From: Pseudomonadota bacterium
GTDB taxonomy: Bacteria > Pseudomonadota > Alphaproteobacteria > Rhizobiales > Rhizobiaceae
Assembly (NCBI GenBank): GCA_023428515.1
Contig: JAEYXI010000078.1
Location: 1 to 8,985 of the forward strand
Length of the DNA: 8,985 nucleotides
Reading direction: 5' to 3'
Shown: piece after piece, positions 6,720 through 8,985 of the stretch
Layout: each line of letters opens with the position of its first letter
How positions within the stretch are numbered: position 1 is the stretch's first letter
The notes under the pieces: model-generated
The model's database searches: none
Told to the model about the DNA's origin: nothing
What the model saw: only the letters and a program-made list of their open reading frames with translations
Position numbers and translations under genes: made by a program

Positions 6720-7307
6720 CTATTTCTGACTGATATTCCTGCTCCCCGGCTTGACCGCCGGGATATCAGCCAGTTCGGGCGGCAGTTGGTCGGCGGGATA
6801 GGCCGGCACCTCGTATTCGGCGAGCGCGACCAGCGGCACGCCGACATCGGTCTTGCCGGCCGAACGGTCGATGATGCAGGCGGCAGCCAGCACCTCGGCG
6901 CCAAGGCCGCGCAGGCACTCGATGGTCTCGCGGATCGACAGTCCCGTCGTCACGATATCCTCGACGATGACGACGCGGGCGCCCTCCTCGATCTCGAAGC
7001 GCCTGAGACGGAACTCGCCGCCCTCGCGCTCAACCCAGATCGCCGGCACGCCGAGATGGCGCGACGTCTCGTAGGCGGGGATCAGCCCGCCGATCGCGGG
7101 TCCGACGACATAGTCGATACGGCCAGGAACCTCGGCGCGTATCTTGGCGGCCAGCGCCCTGCAAAGGCGCTCGGTCTTGTCGGCGTGCATGAAGACACGC
7201 GCCTTCTGCAGGAAAACCGGGCTCCTCAGGCCCGACGTCAGGATGAAATGCCCTTCAAGCACCGCGCCCGCCTCGCGGAAAATGCCGATCACTTCGCTCG
7301 TGTTCAT
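6720..7307 (-). CDS. pyrE: Orotate phosphoribosyltransferase
   Basis: PyrE joins orotate to phosphoribosyl pyrophosphate to make orotidine 5'-monophosphate, the fifth step of de novo pyrimidine synthesis in the cytoplasm. The 195-residue product has the N-terminal segment [21 protein letters not shown], and the PRPP-binding motif [11 protein letters not shown] at 112-122, with its acidic pair. The region before it ([16 protein letters not shown]) is also typical of orotate phosphoribosyltransferases. Length is normal for the rhizobial form. The ATG at 7307 lies 12 nt after rsh, with GGGA five bases upstream, so it probably shares the rsh transcript. Downstream lies the 164-nt spacer before kaiC rather than the acpS gene I would expect next in this group. 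Confidence 0.96.
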   Translation of the reverse strand: MNTSEVIGIFREAGAVLEGHFILTSGLRSPVFLQKARVFMHADKTERLCRALAAKIRAEVPGRIDYVVGPAIGGLIPAYETSRHLGVPAIWVEREGGEFRLRRFEIEEGARVVIVEDIVTTGLSIRETIECLRGLGAEVLAAACIIDRSAGKTDVGVPLVALAEYEVPAYPADQLPPELADIPAVKPGSRNISQK

Positions 7308-7319
7308 CGCCGTCCCAAT

Positions 7320-8985
7320 TCAGCCGTTCACGCGCCGCGCATCGCTGACGCTCGAGTTTTCCTTGAGCTGCGTCAGCAGCCGGTTCAGATGCTTCAGGTC
7401 CCAGACTTCGAGGTCGACCAGCATTTCGGTGAAGTCGGGCGCGGTCCGGATCATCGACAGCGTATGGATGTTGGCGTCGTTGACCGCGATGACCTGGGCG
7501 ATATCCGCCAGAGATCCCGGCGCATTGATGGCGGTGACGGAAATCCTCGCCGGGAATCTTTCCTTGTTGGTCTCGTCTATGTCCCAGCGCACGTCGATCC
7601 AGCGCTCGGGCTGGTCGTCGAAGGCCTGCAGCGACGGTGACTGGATCGGATAGATGGTGATGCCCGATCCCGGCTGCAGGATGCCGACGATGCGGTCGCC
7701 CGGCACCGCGCCCTCCTCCGCGAAGCGCACCGGCAGGTCGCCGCCGACGCCGCGGATCGGCACGGCGCCGCCTTCCTTGGCCTCGGGTTCGGACTTGTCC
7801 TTGTTGCGCCTGGCTCGAGTCGGCAACTGGAAAAGCATGCCGGCGGCGTTGCGCAGGTTGAACCAGCCTTCCTCGCGCTGCGGCTTGGGCTGGTGCGGCG
7901 TGACGCGCTCGTCCTTGAAGTCGGGAAAGACGGCGCGCAGCACGTCGCTCGACGCGAGTTCGCCGCGGCCGACCGAGGCCAGCACGTCCTCGACGTCCTT
8001 GCGCGCCAGCCGGTGCAGCACCGGCTTCAGGCTCTCCTTGCTGAAGGTTTTTCCAGCGCGCTCGAAGGAGCGTTCCAGGATGCGTACACCGAGACCGGAG
8101 AACTGCTTGCGGATGGCGTTCTTGGTGGCGCGGCGGATGGCGGCGCGCGCCTTGCCCGTCACCACCATGGATTCCCATGCCGCAGGCGGCACCTGCGCCT
8201 TGGAGCGGATGATCTCGACCTCGTCGCCGTTCTTCAGCTCCGTCATCAGCGGCATGATGCGGCCGTTGATCTTGGCGCCGACGCAGCTATCGCCGACATC
8301 GGTGTGGACGGCATAGGCAAAATCGATGGGGATCGCGCCGCGCGGCAGGGCGATCAGCATGCCCTTCGGCGTGAAGCAGAAGACCTGGTCCTGGAACAGC
8401 TCGAGGCGCGTATTCTCCAGGAAATCTTCCGGATTGTCGCCTTCCGCCAATTGCTCGATCGTATGCCTGAGCCAGGCATAGGCGTTGGTCTCGTTGGAGA
8501 TGGTGTGCCCGGCGCCGTTGGGCTTGCCGACCTTGTCCTTGTAGAGCGCATGGGCGGCGACGCCGTACTCGGCGACGCTGTTCATTTCCCAGGTGCGGAT
8601 CTGCAGCTCGATGCGCTGGCGCGACGGCCCGACGATCGTCGTGTGGATCGAGCGGTAGTCGTTCTGCTTCGGCGTCGAGATGTAGTCCTTGAAACGTCCC
8701 GGAACCATCGACCATGTCGTGTGGATCGCGCCGAGCGCGCGATAGCAGTCGTCGACCGTCTCGACCATCACGCGGAAGCCGAAGATGTCCGACAGCTGCT
8801 CGAAGGCGATCGATTTGCGCTCCATCTTGCGCCAGATGGAATAGGGCCGCTTCGCGCGGCCGCGGATCTCGGCCTTCACGCCCTGCTCGGCGAGGCGCCG
8901 GACGAGCTCGCCCTCGATCTCGTCGATGATGCCGGCATTGCGCTGCATGAGCGCATCGAGCCGCGTCGTGATCGTGGCGTAGGCC
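7320..8985 (-). CDS. rsh: Bifunctional (p)ppGpp synthetase/hydrolase Rsh, N-terminus outside window
   Basis: Rsh makes and degrades the alarmone (p)ppGpp. The frame stays open to the window edge, and 554 residues are visible. Against the roughly 740 of rhizobial Rsh, about 190 residues with the HD hydrolase domain are missing. Seen here, with positions counted from the first visible residue: the synthetase domain (about 42-150) with RFKDYISTPKQNDYRSIHTT and ELQIRTWEMNSVAEYG; a TGS domain (about 200-260, VFCFTPKGMLIALPRG); a helical linker; a region with PGDRIVGILQPGSGITIYPI; and a C-terminal ACT domain (about 475-554, ISVTAINAPGSLADIAQVI). The RFKD form (RxKD rather than ExDD) marks the bifunctional class. 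The conserved cysteines of the region before ACT are missing. It is the first gene of the visible run, 12 nt from pyrE. Confidence 0.96.
   Translation of the reverse strand, partial: AYATITTRLDALMQRNAGIIDEIEGELVRRLAEQGVKAEIRGRAKRPYSIWRKMERKSIAFEQLSDIFGFRVMVETVDDCYRALGAIHTTWSMVPGRFKDYISTPKQNDYRSIHTTIVGPSRQRIELQIRTWEMNSVAEYGVAAHALYKDKVGKPNGAGHTISNETNAYAWLRHTIEQLAEGDNPEDFLENTRLELFQDQVFCFTPKGMLIALPRGAIPIDFAYAVHTDVGDSCVGAKINGRIMPLMTELKNGDEVEIIRSKAQVPPAAWESMVVTGKARAAIRRATKNAIRKQFSGLGVRILERSFERAGKTFSKESLKPVLHRLARKDVEDVLASVGRGELASSDVLRAVFPDFKDERVTPHQPKPQREEGWFNLRNAAGMLFQLPTRARRNKDKSEPEAKEGGAVPIRGVGGDLPVRFAEEGAVPGDRIVGILQPGSGITIYPIQSPSLQAFDDQPERWIDVRWDIDETNKERFPARISVTAINAPGSLADIAQVIAVNDANIHTLSMIRTAPDFTEMLVDLEVWDLKHLNRLLTQLKENSSVSDARRVNG

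Noticed and set aside
5515..7640. Plus-strand open frames of 325 codons opposite kaiC and opposite pyrE/rsh
   Set aside because: They are antisense shadows of securely identified genes, with no domain, no good ribosome site and low-complexity composition.

Overview
The window is GC-rich, compact chromosomal DNA that looks like a Rhizobiales alphaproteobacterium, probably near Mesorhizobium/Aminobacter (Phyllobacteriaceae). The grounds are the protein sequences themselves and the block order rsh-pyrE-acpS-lepB-rnc-era, which I know from that order of bacteria. I could not run a similarity search, so the genus is an inference.

Apart from the last 56 codons of a GNAT-type acetyltransferase at the left edge (+ strand), every gene lies on the minus strand. 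In transcription order (right to left) they are: rsh (ppGpp synthetase/hydrolase, N-terminus cut by the window edge), pyrE, then kaiC, kaiB and an HWE-family PAS sensor histidine kinase, then acpS, lepB, rnc and era. Spacing is tight: rsh-pyrE 12 nt; kaiC/kaiB overlap 4 nt; kaiB/kinase overlap 8 nt; kinase-acpS 31 nt; acpS-lepB 87 nt; lepB-rnc 18 nt; rnc/era overlap 1 nt. Era and the convergent acetyltransferase gene overlap through a shared CTAG. The only sizeable spacer is the 164 nt between pyrE and kaiC, which must hold any promoter for the downstream genes that lies inside this window.

The notable region is 3079-6719. It is a KaiA-less KaiC-KaiB-histidine kinase module sitting between pyrE and acpS, that is, inside a run of housekeeping and stringent-response genes. 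KaiC has two complete RecA-like ATPase domains, a Ser-Ser pair at the position of the cyanobacterial phosphosites, and a coiled-coil-like tail of about 90 residues in place of the usual short C-terminus. The kinase overlaps kaiB and carries an N-terminal conserved-looking segment, two PAS domains and the HWE catalytic core. The arrangement suggests a timing or energy/redox-sensing switch that signals through the kinase and may share a transcript with acpS-lepB-rnc-era. KaiBC-like modules are already known from alphaproteobacteria, so the families are not new. The placement, the tail and the upstream repeats are the points worth checking.

The rest is ordinary core metabolism and RNA/protein processing: pyrimidine synthesis (pyrE), acyl-carrier-protein activation (acpS), signal peptide removal (lepB), dsRNA processing (rnc) and ribosome assembly (era). 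I saw no tRNA, rRNA, CRISPR array, insertion sequence or transposon end.
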